A stretch of DNA of 29,837 nt from Bacteroidota bacterium (GTDB taxonomy: Bacteria; Bacteroidota; Bacteroidia; Flavobacteriales_D; Crocinitomicaceae): the NCBI GenBank assembly GCA_006226555.1, contig SBGS01000226.1, positions 1 to 29,837 of the forward strand, in the 5' to 3' direction. The notes beneath the pieces were generated by a model, which saw only the letters and a list, made by a program, of their open reading frames with translations, was not told the DNA's origin and made no database searches. The translations under genes were made by a program, and so were the position numbers. Shown one piece after another: positions 16,043 through 24,746 of this stretch; position 1 is the stretch's first letter; each line of letters starts with the position of its first letter.

Positions 16043-19000
16043 ATGGGAATGACTAGAAAATATTGGAAAGGAATTGATGAGTTAAATGAAACTCCACAAT
16101 TTCTAGAGTCCAGAGACCAAGAATTTCCAACTCATCAGAACATTGAAGAGTTTCTTGGTGATGAAAATTTGGACGCAACTTCGACAAATCGTCGTGACTT
16201 CCTTAAGTTTTTAGGGTTCAGCGTTGCAGCTGCTACTGTTGCAGCATGTGAGGCGCCAGTTACAAAAGCGATACCTTACGTTAACAAGCCAGAAGACGTT
16301 ACTCCGGGTATGCCAACATGGTACGCTTCAACGTATTATGATGGAACATCTTACGCTTCAATTCTTGTTAAGACGCGTGAAGGTCGTCCAATTTTTATCA
16401 AAGGAAATAAGGATCACGGTATCACAAAAGGTGCTGTGAATCCTCGTATTGTTGCATCTGTTCTTGGATTGTATGACGGTGAGCGTCTTACTGGCCCAAT
16501 GATGGACAACAAGTCAGTGAAATATGCAGATCTTGATAAGAAAGTGATGGCTGAATTGAATTCAGCAAAGAAAGTGGTTTTGGTTTCAAATACCGTTATT
16601 AGTCCATCACTTGGAACTGCTGTTCAAGAACTTGCTATGGCGATCGGGCAAGATAAGTTTGAGCATATCCAATACGATGCTGTTTCTTACGCTGCTATTC
16701 GTGAGTCTCACAAGAAAGCCTTCGGAGCAACTATTCCTAACATGGATGGTAGTGATGCTTCTGCAAATGATGGAATTATTCCTGGTTATGCTTTCTGTAA
16801 GGCGAAGACAATCGTTTCTCTAGGAGCTGACTTCTTGAATTCGTGGATATTCCCAACACGATTCTCTAAGCAGTATGGTTCTAGAAGAAATCCTGATGGA
16901 GAATGGATGTCTAAGCACTTCCAGTTTGAATCGATTATGTCAATCACTGGATCGAATGCAGATTACCGTGCTATGATCAAGCCTTCTCAACAAGCTAATG
17001 TTTTAGCTTATATGTTGAAGGCATTTGGTGTATCGGTTTCTGCTCCATCTACTTTGGATGAAGCGGCGAAGAGAATTGCTGACAAAGCAATCAAGTCTTT
17101 GAAAGCTAGCAAGGCCGAATCATTGGTAGTATGTGACTCAAATAATACAGACGTTCAAATGCTTGTTAACAAGTTGAATGCTGTGTTAGGTGCTTACACA
17201 ACTACAATTAATATTAATGATCCGATCAATCTTTACAGATCAGAGGATGCTAAAATGTCTTCTTTCGTTAAAGATGTGATTGCAGGGAAAGGTCCGGACG
17301 CAGTTATCTTCATGGGAACGAATCCGGTATATACTTTACCAAATGGAGCTGAATTTGCAGCTGGTTTGGAGAAGATCAAGACGTCTGTTTCTCTTAATCT
17401 TTATGCTGATGAGACGGGAAGTAAGTGTAAATATCACGCTCCTGATCATCATGCCTTGGAATCTTGGATGGATTACAGTCCTACAATGAGTCATTATGCG
17501 TTGGCACAACCAACAATTCGTCCGTTACATAACACAGCTTCTGCTATTGAAACGATGCTTGTATGGGCTGGTAAAGCGAAGCGTGGTGGTAAAGATTCAA
17601 AAGTAGCTTACGATTATATTAAAGGAATTTGGGAGCAATATGGATTTAACGATCCGGCTCAAACTGAATACACAGATTTCCATACATACTGGTCAATGGC
17701 TGTTCATAACAGCTGCTTGAAAGCAACTTCACCTGAGGCTTCAGATGTTGCCTTTGTAGGTGACCTAAATGGATTGAAATTACCAAAAGGTGGTGATGTT
17801 GAAGTTGTTCTTTATCAAAAAGCTGCTATTGGAACAGGAGATCAGGCAGGTAACCCATGGTTGCAAGAGATGCCTGACCCGATGACTAAAGTAACTTGGG
17901 ATAACTACATTACAATGAGTCCTTCTGATATGGAGAAGGGTGGTTATACAGCATACTTCGATCAGGAAAACGGATTGAATATGGCTACGGTAACTGTAGG
18001 TAAAGAATCAGTTACCCTTCCGGTATACCCATTGCCTGGTCAAATGCCTGGTACTCTTGGTATCGCCCTTGGTTATGGACGTGGAGGTAATGGAGAAAAG
18101 ATAGGTAAAGCTGCTTATCAAACTCAACAATACGGAGGTCATGTCATGAACGAAGATGGTAATCCAGCTTCTATCGGAGCAAACGTTTACCGATTCATGA
18201 ATACTGACGGCGGAATGTTTGTTACTTCAAATGTTGCTTCATACACTAAGAGTGAGGGTACGTACTTGATTGCAGCTACTCAGCTTCATTCAACTGTAAT
18301 GGGACGTCATTCAGTTGTTCGTGAGACTACTTTGAATGGATACAAAACATTAGAGAAAGAGGCATATAACCCAACTCATATGCTTGGTTACCTTAATGAT
18401 AAAGGTGAACATGCTACGAAACCAATAAGTGAATTTGACCTATGGGATGAGCATCCTGTTGAGCACATTGGTCACAGATGGGGTATGACGATCGACCTTT
18501 CTTCTTGTATTGGTTGTGGTTCTTGTTTGATCGCTTGTCAGGCTGAGAACAACGTGCCGGTAGTAGGTAAGGATGAGGTGAGAAGAGGTCGTGAAATGCA
18601 CTGGTTACGTATCGATCGTTATTTTGCTTCTACCGAGGAACTTGCTCCAGGTACAAGAAAAGAGCACGATAAGAGCCGAATGGAGTGGTTCGCTGACGCG
18701 GAGAATACTGCTGATAACCCTGCGGTTGTTCACATGCCGATGATGTGTCACCACTGTAACCACGCACCTTGTGAAACAGTATGTCCGGTTGCTGCAACAA
18801 ACCACAGTAACGAAGGATTGAATCAGATGGCATATAACCGTTGTATTGGTACACGTTACTGTGCGAACAACTGTCCGTACAAAGTACGTCGTTTCAACTG
18901 GTTTAACTATCCATCTTATAAAGCACAAGCCGAAATTAACCCTGCACAAGATGATCTTGGTCGTATGGTATTGAATCCAGATGTTACAGTTCGTACACGA

Positions 19001-19366
19001 GGTGTAATGGAGAAATGTTCTTTCTGTGTTCAAAGAATCCAGGCTACAAAACTTGATGCGAAGTCAGAAGGACGTCCGGTAATGGACGGAGAGCTTTCTA
19101 CGGCATGTTCAGATGTATGTCCTACTAACGCAATTATTGTGGGAGACTGGAATGACATCAATTCAACTATCCGTAAGAGTGCAGACGATAACCGTTCTTA
19201 CCAAGCATTGGAGGAAGTTGGTGTTAAACCAAATGTATGGTTCAAGGTGAAGGTTAGAAATAACGAGAACCAAGAGCTGGAAGCATTGCAAGCATCTGAG
19301 GTGGCACATGGTCATGGAGGTCATGAAGCACACGAAGAAGCGCATAACGAGGAAAATCATCATTAA
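16043..19366 (+). CDS. actB: Alternative complex III subunit ActB, iron-sulfur/molybdopterin-fold lipoprotein
   Basis: This 1107-residue subunit fuses a molybdopterin-oxidoreductase-like domain (about 80-780, thought to lack the cofactor in this family) to a ferredoxin-like domain. The N-terminus has a Tat-like twin-arginine motif NRRDFLKFLG (Arg50-Arg51) followed by a lipobox VAAC with Cys69, so it is probably folded before export and lipid-anchored on the periplasmic side. Cysteine sets are at 822/825/828/832, 902/905/910/914, 934/940/944 and 992/995/1022/1026. In the third set Thr937 replaces the usual second cysteine (CIGTRYCANNC), so that site should hold [3Fe-4S] and the other three [4Fe-4S]. 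These clusters would take electrons from quinol at ActC. The C-terminus is His-rich (HGHGGHEAHEEAH). It lies 21 bases before actC. Confidence 0.94.
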   Translation: MGMTRKYWKGIDELNETPQFLESRDQEFPTHQNIEEFLGDENLDATSTNRRDFLKFLGFSVAAATVAACEAPVTKAIPYVNKPEDVTPGMPTWYASTYYDGTSYASILVKTREGRPIFIKGNKDHGITKGAVNPRIVASVLGLYDGERLTGPMMDNKSVKYADLDKKVMAELNSAKKVVLVSNTVISPSLGTAVQELAMAIGQDKFEHIQYDAVSYAAIRESHKKAFGATIPNMDGSDASANDGIIPGYAFCKAKTIVSLGADFLNSWIFPTRFSKQYGSRRNPDGEWMSKHFQFESIMSITGSNADYRAMIKPSQQANVLAYMLKAFGVSVSAPSTLDEAAKRIADKAIKSLKASKAESLVVCDSNNTDVQMLVNKLNAVLGAYTTTININDPINLYRSEDAKMSSFVKDVIAGKGPDAVIFMGTNPVYTLPNGAEFAAGLEKIKTSVSLNLYADETGSKCKYHAPDHHALESWMDYSPTMSHYALAQPTIRPLHNTASAIETMLVWAGKAKRGGKDSKVAYDYIKGIWEQYGFNDPAQTEYTDFHTYWSMAVHNSCLKATSPEASDVAFVGDLNGLKLPKGGDVEVVLYQKAAIGTGDQAGNPWLQEMPDPMTKVTWDNYITMSPSDMEKGGYTAYFDQENGLNMATVTVGKESVTLPVYPLPGQMPGTLGIALGYGRGGNGEKIGKAAYQTQQYGGHVMNEDGNPASIGANVYRFMNTDGGMFVTSNVASYTKSEGTYLIAATQLHSTVMGRHSVVRETTLNGYKTLEKEAYNPTHMLGYLNDKGEHATKPISEFDLWDEHPVEHIGHRWGMTIDLSSCIGCGSCLIACQAENNVPVVGKDEVRRGREMHWLRIDRYFASTEELAPGTRKEHDKSRMEWFADAENTADNPAVVHMPMMCHHCNHAPCETVCPVAATNHSNEGLNQMAYNRCIGTRYCANNCPYKVRRFNWFNYPSYKAQAEINPAQDDLGRMVLNPDVTVRTRGVMEKCSFCVQRIQATKLDAKSEGRPVMDGELSTACSDVCPTNAIIVGDWNDINSTIRKSADDNRSYQALEEVGVKPNVWFKVKVRNNENQELEALQASEVAHGHGGHEAHEEAHNEENHH

Positions 19367-19387
19367 TAGACTTTAAATTACACGCTA

Positions 19388-20929
19388 ATGCATAAGGAAG
19401 CAGCAATACGGGAGCCCCTCATTTTAGGTCACAAGACTTATCATGATATTACAGAGGACGTATGTAAGCCAATAGAGGATAAGGCACCACGCATGTGGTA
19501 TATTCTCTTCTCGATCGCCCTGATCATTGGACTTTACGGTGTAGGTTGTATTTTATATCTACTCGGTACGGGTGTCGGAGTTTGGGGACTAAACAAGACG
19601 ATTGGTTGGGCATGGGATATCACCAACTTCGTATGGTGGGTAGGTATCGGTCACGCCGGAACCTTGATCTCTGCGGTACTTTTATTGTTCAGACAAAAAT
19701 GGAGAATGGCGATCAATCGTTCTGCTGAGGCGATGACGATCTTTGCCGTATTTATGGCTGGATTGTTCCCGCTGATCCACATGGGACGTCTTTGGTTAGG
19801 TTACTGGGTACTTCCAATTCCAAACCATTTCGGTTCACTTTGGGTTAACTTTAACTCTCCACTACTTTGGGACGTATTTGCGATCTCTACTTATTTATCT
19901 GTATCCCTAGTTTTCTGGTATATAGGATTGATCCCTGACTTTGCAACCATCCGCGACCGTGCTAAAAAACCTATCTCTAAAAAGATGTATTCAATTATGT
20001 CTTTTGGATGGTCTGGTAGAGCTAAGCACTGGAATCGTTTTGAATTGGTTTCATTGGTACTTGCCGGATTAGCAACGCCTCTTGTATTCTCAGTTCACTC
20101 GATCGTATCATTCGACTTTGCTACTTCAGTAATTCCTGGATGGCACACGACTATCTTCCCTCCATATTTCGTTGCAGGGGCGGTATTCTCAGGATTCGCA
20201 ATGGTACAGACACTTTTGCTCGTGATGCGTAAAGCAATGCACCTTGAGAATTATATCCACACAAAACACGTGGAGTACATGAACATCGTGATCATGGTTA
20301 CAGGTTCGATCGTAGGTACAGCTTACATCACTGAGCTATTCGTTTCATGGTATTCTGGAGTAGAATATGAATCATATGCATTCATCAACAGAGCAACTGG
20401 ACCGTACTGGTGGGCTTACTGGGCAATGATGACTTGTAATGTTATCTCTCCACAGCTTATGTGGTTCCGTCCTTTGAGAAGATCTTTATTGTTCACATTC
20501 ATTATTTCGATCGTTGTGAATATCGGTATGTGGTTCGAGCGTTACGTGATCATTGTGACTTCGATTCACAGAGATTACCTTCCATCTTCATGGAGTATGC
20601 ATTACCCAAGTCATATAGACCTTGGTGTTTATGTAGGAACGATTGGATTGTTCTTCGTATTCTTCTTGTTATTTGCTCGTTACTTCCCGGTACTAGCTTT
20701 GAACGAGGTGAAAACTATCCTGAAATCTTCCGGAGAGTATTACAAGAACCTACCGGATGATCATCATGGTGATCATGGACATGCATCGCATCATGTAGAA
20801 GAAGTAAAAACAGAAGCGCGACCTGTAGAAACTCCAACTGAGGAAGCTCCTGAAGAGACTTCAACTGATTCCGAAGGAACAGATGAGAACTCTGAGGAGG
20901 CAGGAAACGAGGAAGAAACCAATGATTAA
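19388..20929 (+). CDS. actC: Alternative complex III subunit ActC, NrfD/PsrC-like quinol-binding membrane protein
   Basis: This 513-residue integral membrane protein of the NrfD/PsrC family has about ten hydrophobic helices, for example around 37-60, 80-100, 113-135 and 160-180. In alternative complex III this subunit binds quinol near the periplasmic side and may form a proton path. Segments such as GIGHAGTLISAVLLLFRQKW and PLIHMGRLWLGYW are typical of the family. The C-terminal tail (about 457-513) is soluble, starting with a His/Asp stretch (DDHHGDHGHASHH) and ending in a long acidic low-complexity run. This tail makes the protein longer than the membrane core requires. It lies 17 bases before actD. 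Confidence 0.92.
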   Translation: MHKEAAIREPLILGHKTYHDITEDVCKPIEDKAPRMWYILFSIALIIGLYGVGCILYLLGTGVGVWGLNKTIGWAWDITNFVWWVGIGHAGTLISAVLLLFRQKWRMAINRSAEAMTIFAVFMAGLFPLIHMGRLWLGYWVLPIPNHFGSLWVNFNSPLLWDVFAISTYLSVSLVFWYIGLIPDFATIRDRAKKPISKKMYSIMSFGWSGRAKHWNRFELVSLVLAGLATPLVFSVHSIVSFDFATSVIPGWHTTIFPPYFVAGAVFSGFAMVQTLLLVMRKAMHLENYIHTKHVEYMNIVIMVTGSIVGTAYITELFVSWYSGVEYESYAFINRATGPYWWAYWAMMTCNVISPQLMWFRPLRRSLLFTFIISIVVNIGMWFERYVIIVTSIHRDYLPSSWSMHYPSHIDLGVYVGTIGLFFVFFLLFARYFPVLALNEVKTILKSSGEYYKNLPDDHHGDHGHASHHVEEVKTEARPVETPTEEAPEETSTDSEGTDENSEEAGNEEETND

Positions 20930-20934
20930 TTCTG

Positions 20935-20945
20935 AAATTTAAAGA
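20935..20945 (+). promoter_or_regulatory. AAATTTAAAGA leader directly before the actD start
   Basis: This A-rich 11-mer ends one base before the actD ATG. The identical 11 bases end right at the coxA ATG (24736-24746). Bacteroidota rarely use Shine-Dalgarno pairing and favour A-rich upstream sequence, so this may raise translation of these two subunits. It could also be simple AT-rich coincidence. Confidence 0.35.
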
Positions 20946-20946
20946 G

Positions 20947-21480
20947 ATGGCAGATAAAGTATTTTATGCAATGTATGACGACGACGATGTACTAAAAGAT
21001 GGTGCAAAGAAGTTGGTCTCTAAAGGAGTTAAAGTATCTGAGGTGTTCTCACCGTTTCCAATTCACGGAATAGATCCGATCATTGGAGTGAAGAATACAC
21101 GTCTTGGTATTATGGCTTTTATCTATGGTCTAACTGGATTAACGTTGGCTACTATTGGTATGCGTTATTTCATGATCGAGGACTGGCCGATGAACGTGGG
21201 TGGTAAGCCTAACTTTACTTACATGGATAACATCCTGGCTTTCATTCCAATTTCATTTGAGTTTACAGTACTATGTGCAGCTCACGGAATGGCGATTACA
21301 TATTTCTTAAGAAATAAAACACTTCCTGGAATGCCGGCTCAGAATCCAGATCCAAGAACTACAGATGATAGATTTGTGATCGAGTTAAGAGCTTCTGATA
21401 ATTCGAAGTTCTCAAGTGATGAACTTGAAAAAATGATTAGAGAAACTGGTATAGTTGAACTAGATCAAAAATCCATCTAA
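20947..21480 (+). CDS. actD: Alternative complex III subunit ActD (DUF3341)
   Basis: This 177-residue small membrane subunit has a soluble N-terminal part (1-50, beginning VFYAMYDDDDVLKDGAKKL), two membrane helices (about 54-76 and 95-118) joined by a short loop, and a polar C-terminal part with DDRFVIELRAS. This is the DUF3341 layout of ActD. It carries no cofactor motifs and is thought to be structural in the complex, next to ActC. Spacing to both neighbours is 17 bases. Its position in the usual actA-F order makes the call secure even though the sequence has few landmark residues. Confidence 0.9.
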   Translation: MADKVFYAMYDDDDVLKDGAKKLVSKGVKVSEVFSPFPIHGIDPIIGVKNTRLGIMAFIYGLTGLTLATIGMRYFMIEDWPMNVGGKPNFTYMDNILAFIPISFEFTVLCAAHGMAITYFLRNKTLPGMPAQNPDPRTTDDRFVIELRASDNSKFSSDELEKMIRETGIVELDQKSI

Positions 21481-21497
21481 TACTGACTAAGAATCCG

Positions 21498-22217
21498 ATG
21501 AAAATGAAATTATATAGCACAAAAATCGTAGCATTATCTGCAATCACTGTGTTCTTGTTAGGATCATGCGGTGCGGATAAGGATAGTCCGGGATATGAGT
21601 TCATGCCTGACATGTATAGATCTCCGGCTATTGAGCCTTATGTGGACTATGGACACTTAAAGGAACGTGAGAATATGGATTCAAAATACCACATCTCAGC
21701 ATTGGTTCCGCCGAGCGGTACTGTACCTTATTATGGTACGGACTCTGCTACAGTAATGATGATGTTGCCGTACAGTAGACTTGCCAATGTTTCTTTTAGA
21801 GAAACTCACGGTTTATACAACTCTAATTTGTCAATGGAGAATGAGTATGAGCTTGCAGCTGCTGACAGAAACCCACTTACGTTGACTGCAGAAAATGCTG
21901 ATGCTATTTTCAAGACTGGTAAGGAGTTGTATAATACGAATTGTGCACACTGTCACGGTGAAAAAGGAAATGGTGAAGGACCTATGGTAGCAAGTGGTGC
22001 TTACGTTGGGGTTCCTGACTATGCAAACCTTACAAACCTAAGTGATGGTCAGCTTTTCTATTCTATTTATTATGGAAAAGGTTCAATGGGTGCTCATGGA
22101 CCGATCCTTACTAAGAAGGAGATCTGGACTTTGGTACATTATGTAAGAAAGTTCCAGAATGCTGATTATGGACCTGGAATGACAATGACAGCTGACACTA
22201 CAGCTGTTGAGATGTAA
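21498..22217 (+). CDS. actE: Alternative complex III subunit ActE, monoheme cytochrome c lipoprotein
   Basis: This 239-residue lipoprotein has a lipobox FLLGSC with Cys24, so it is tethered to the membrane and faces the periplasm. Residues 25-125 are an extended region without cofactors (ending EYELAAADRNPLTLT) that probably wraps other subunits. A cytochrome c domain follows, with CAHCHG at 149-154 and a likely Met ligand in GKGSMGAHGP. It should take electrons from the ActA hemes and pass them to CuA of the oxidase, either directly or by way of the ActA N-terminal domain. It follows actD by 17 bases and precedes actF by 29. Confidence 0.92.
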   Translation: MKMKLYSTKIVALSAITVFLLGSCGADKDSPGYEFMPDMYRSPAIEPYVDYGHLKERENMDSKYHISALVPPSGTVPYYGTDSATVMMMLPYSRLANVSFRETHGLYNSNLSMENEYELAAADRNPLTLTAENADAIFKTGKELYNTNCAHCHGEKGNGEGPMVASGAYVGVPDYANLTNLSDGQLFYSIYYGKGSMGAHGPILTKKEIWTLVHYVRKFQNADYGPGMTMTADTTAVEM

Positions 22218-22246
22218 AATTAATACGGACAAGAAAAAGGCAAAAA

Positions 22247-23437
22247 ATGGAATTTAAAATTGCAAATAAGGCGAAAACCGTAACACTTGCGCTCATCGTA
22301 ATCGGTGCAGTATTTATGGGTGTTGGTATAGCAATGAACGCTGGACACGGTCATCATTTTACAACTCGTTTGTTGGTAGCATCATTGTCGAACGTATTTT
22401 TTTACTTCTCTATAGGACTTGGAGCACTATTCTTCCTGGCTTTGCAGTACGCAACTGAAACAGGATGGTATGCTTCTGTTAAGAGAGTGATTGAAGGTGT
22501 AGCCGGATTTTTACCTTACGGTATTGGTTTGTTAGTATTGTTACTTGCTGTTGTATCTGCAATGGATGGAGCGCATATCTACACATGGATGGATGCTGAT
22601 GTTGTAGCACATGACAAGCTAATACAAGGTAAACAGGCTTATTTGAATCTTCCTTTCTTCTGGATTAGAACGGTGGCCTATTTGGCTATTTATTTCATCT
22701 TCTGGAGAGGTTTTAGAAAGAGATCTATAGAGGAAGATAGAATTGGCGGAACGGATCTACACTTTAAAAACTACAAAAAGGGAGCATTATTCCTTGTTTT
22801 CTTTGCGGTATTTAGTTCTACATCATCTTGGGATTGGATCATGTCGATTGACGTTCACTGGTTCTCAACACTATTCGGATGGTACACGTTCGCTGGAATG
22901 TGGGTTTCAACGATGGTAGTTCTAGTTATGTTGGTGCTTTACCTTAAGAAACTTGGATATCTTGAGAAAGTGAATGACAGTCATATCCATGACCTTGGTA
23001 AATGGACTTTTGCAACATCTTTCTTATGGTCTTATTTGTGGTTCTCTCAATTCATGTTGATTTGGTATGCTAACATTCCAGAGGAAGTAACATATTACGT
23101 AAACAGAATTGAAAACTTCAAGATACTATACTTCGGTATGTTCGTGATCAATTTTGCGTTCCCGATGCTTATTTTGATGTCACGTGATGCGAAGAGAAAT
23201 TCAGGTATTTTGACTTTCGTTGGTTTGATCATTTTAGCAGGTCACTGGGTTGACGTATATATCATGTTTGCTGGTGGATCTCTAGGAGCTCTTGCTGAGA
23301 TCGGATTGCTAGAAATTGGACTTGGACTTCTTTTAGGAGGTGCATTTATTAGAATTATACTTACCAATTTAACGAAGGCACCGTTAATGCCGGTAAATCA
23401 CCCGTTCTTGGATGAAAGTTTACATCACGAGATATAA
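22247..23437 (+). CDS. actF: Alternative complex III subunit ActF, NrfD/PsrC-like membrane protein
   Basis: This 396-residue polytopic membrane protein is a paralogue of ActC. About ten helices are visible, beginning around residue 10-30 (TVTLALIVIGAVFMGVGI). Segments such as SSTSSWDWIMSIDVHWFST and GHWVDVYIMFAGG are characteristic of ActF. In the known complex, ActF pairs with ActC in the membrane but is not thought to bind quinol. It is somewhat shorter than ActC and has no His/acidic tail. It lies 25 bases before coxB. No cofactor motifs are present. Confidence 0.92.
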   Translation: MEFKIANKAKTVTLALIVIGAVFMGVGIAMNAGHGHHFTTRLLVASLSNVFFYFSIGLGALFFLALQYATETGWYASVKRVIEGVAGFLPYGIGLLVLLLAVVSAMDGAHIYTWMDADVVAHDKLIQGKQAYLNLPFFWIRTVAYLAIYFIFWRGFRKRSIEEDRIGGTDLHFKNYKKGALFLVFFAVFSSTSSWDWIMSIDVHWFSTLFGWYTFAGMWVSTMVVLVMLVLYLKKLGYLEKVNDSHIHDLGKWTFATSFLWSYLWFSQFMLIWYANIPEEVTYYVNRIENFKILYFGMFVINFAFPMLILMSRDAKRNSGILTFVGLIILAGHWVDVYIMFAGGSLGALAEIGLLEIGLGLLLGGAFIRIILTNLTKAPLMPVNHPFLDESLHHEI

Positions 23438-23462
23438 TTTTGACAAATAAATTAGAAGATAG

Positions 23463-24716
23463 ATGGTAACTAAATTGATCATACTACTAGTAATTGTTTT
23501 AGGAGTTGTTGCGATCGCGCAAATGATGCGTGTATACGAGCTTTCTTCCAAGATCACAAAAAAGAACGAGCACGAGATCAGTAATCGTGATAATCGTCTG
23601 AATGCAAAGTTGATGTTAACTTTCATGATTGTTTTCTTTGTTTCTGTTGTTTATTTGATCCTGCATTATGGATGGGTGGGTCGAGGAACGGCAGCTTCAG
23701 TTCACGGAAGAGACATCGATTGGTTGATGAATCTAAACTTGATCATCATTTTTGCAGTATTCTTCTTAACGAATGCCTTGCTATACATCTTTGCATTCAA
23801 ATATGTGAAGAAGCCGGGTGTACCAGCCTTGTATTATCCACACAACAATAAATTGGAAATGCTTTGGACAGTTGTGCCGGCAATGGTATTGGCTGTGATC
23901 ATTATCCTCGGGCTAAAAACTTGGAATGAGGCAACAGATGAAGCATCTGCCGAATCCATTCGTATTGAATTGTTCTCAAAGCAATTTGATTGGACAGCTA
24001 GATATGCTGGAAAGGACAACGTACTTGGAAAATTTGATTACAAATTGACCTTGGACAACAACGAACTTGCACTTAAGACTACAGCGACTATCGATTCAGC
24101 CATCAGAATGATGGAGGAAGGTCCAATGGGAATTAAGACTCTTGAGGCTAAATTGAATGATAGAAACATCATTTTGGTTCCGGAGGAGAGAGCAAAAATG
24201 GAAGCAGATCTTTCAAGAAAAGAACGCTTGATCAGATTACTTTATCAAATGAAGCAAAAGCATGATACGAAAGATGATGCTTCTGCATGGGACGATTTTA
24301 TTCAGAAGGATACATTGTATTTATGCAAAGGAAAGGAAGTAGAATTTAACTTCCGTTCCAAAGACGTAATTCACTCCGCATTTTTCCCTCACTTCAGAGC
24401 TCAAATGAACACTGTACCTGGTTTAACTACGCGTTTCAAATTTACTCCTGATGTGAGTACTGCTGAAATGAGAGAGATCAAAGGTGATGATAAGTTCAAC
24501 TATGTCTTGCTTTGTAACAAGATATGTGGAGGAGCTCACTACAAAATGAAAATGATGGTTGTTGTACTAGAAGAAGACGATTACAACAATTGGGTAAAGG
24601 GTAAAATGACAAAAACGTTTAGAGACACTTATTTCCCAGTAATGGAAGAAGTAGCAACTCCTGAAGCACCTGCTGAAGAAGTAGCGGAAGGTGGCGAAGA
24701 ACAAGAGAACGTTTAA
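23463..24716 (+). CDS. coxB: Cytochrome c oxidase subunit II (CuA), aa3-type, with two extra membrane helices
   Basis: This 417-residue subunit II carries the CuA centre: His304 in DVIHS, and Cys351, Cys355, His359 and Met362 in CNKICGGAHYKM. The residue between the cysteines that is Glu in most oxidases is Lys353 here. Four hydrophobic helices are visible (about 3-22, 50-70, 91-113, 132-152) instead of the usual two. A mostly helical insert (about 191-282) separates the QFDWTARY strand from the CuA strands. There is no CXXCH, so it has no fused cytochrome c and must be reduced by ActE or ActA. The C-terminus is acidic. It lies 25 bases after actF and 30 before coxA. Confidence 0.94.
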   Translation: MVTKLIILLVIVLGVVAIAQMMRVYELSSKITKKNEHEISNRDNRLNAKLMLTFMIVFFVSVVYLILHYGWVGRGTAASVHGRDIDWLMNLNLIIIFAVFFLTNALLYIFAFKYVKKPGVPALYYPHNNKLEMLWTVVPAMVLAVIIILGLKTWNEATDEASAESIRIELFSKQFDWTARYAGKDNVLGKFDYKLTLDNNELALKTTATIDSAIRMMEEGPMGIKTLEAKLNDRNIILVPEERAKMEADLSRKERLIRLLYQMKQKHDTKDDASAWDDFIQKDTLYLCKGKEVEFNFRSKDVIHSAFFPHFRAQMNTVPGLTTRFKFTPDVSTAEMREIKGDDKFNYVLLCNKICGGAHYKMKMMVVVLEEDDYNNWVKGKMTKTFRDTYFPVMEEVATPEAPAEEVAEGGEEQENV

Positions 24717-24735
24717 GCTAATTGATTAATACTTA

Positions 24736-24746
24736 AAATTTAAAGA
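24736..24746 (+). promoter_or_regulatory. AAATTTAAAGA leader directly before the coxA start
   Basis: The 11-mer AAATTTAAAGA abuts the coxA ATG with no gap and is identical to the one before actD. See the actD leader entry for the reading and its limits. Confidence 0.35.

Noticed and set aside
18605..19033. Open frame of 142 codons on the minus strand inside actB
   Set aside because: It is antisense to the ferredoxin-like domain. Its Cys/Thr/Val-rich pattern is the reverse of that coding sequence.
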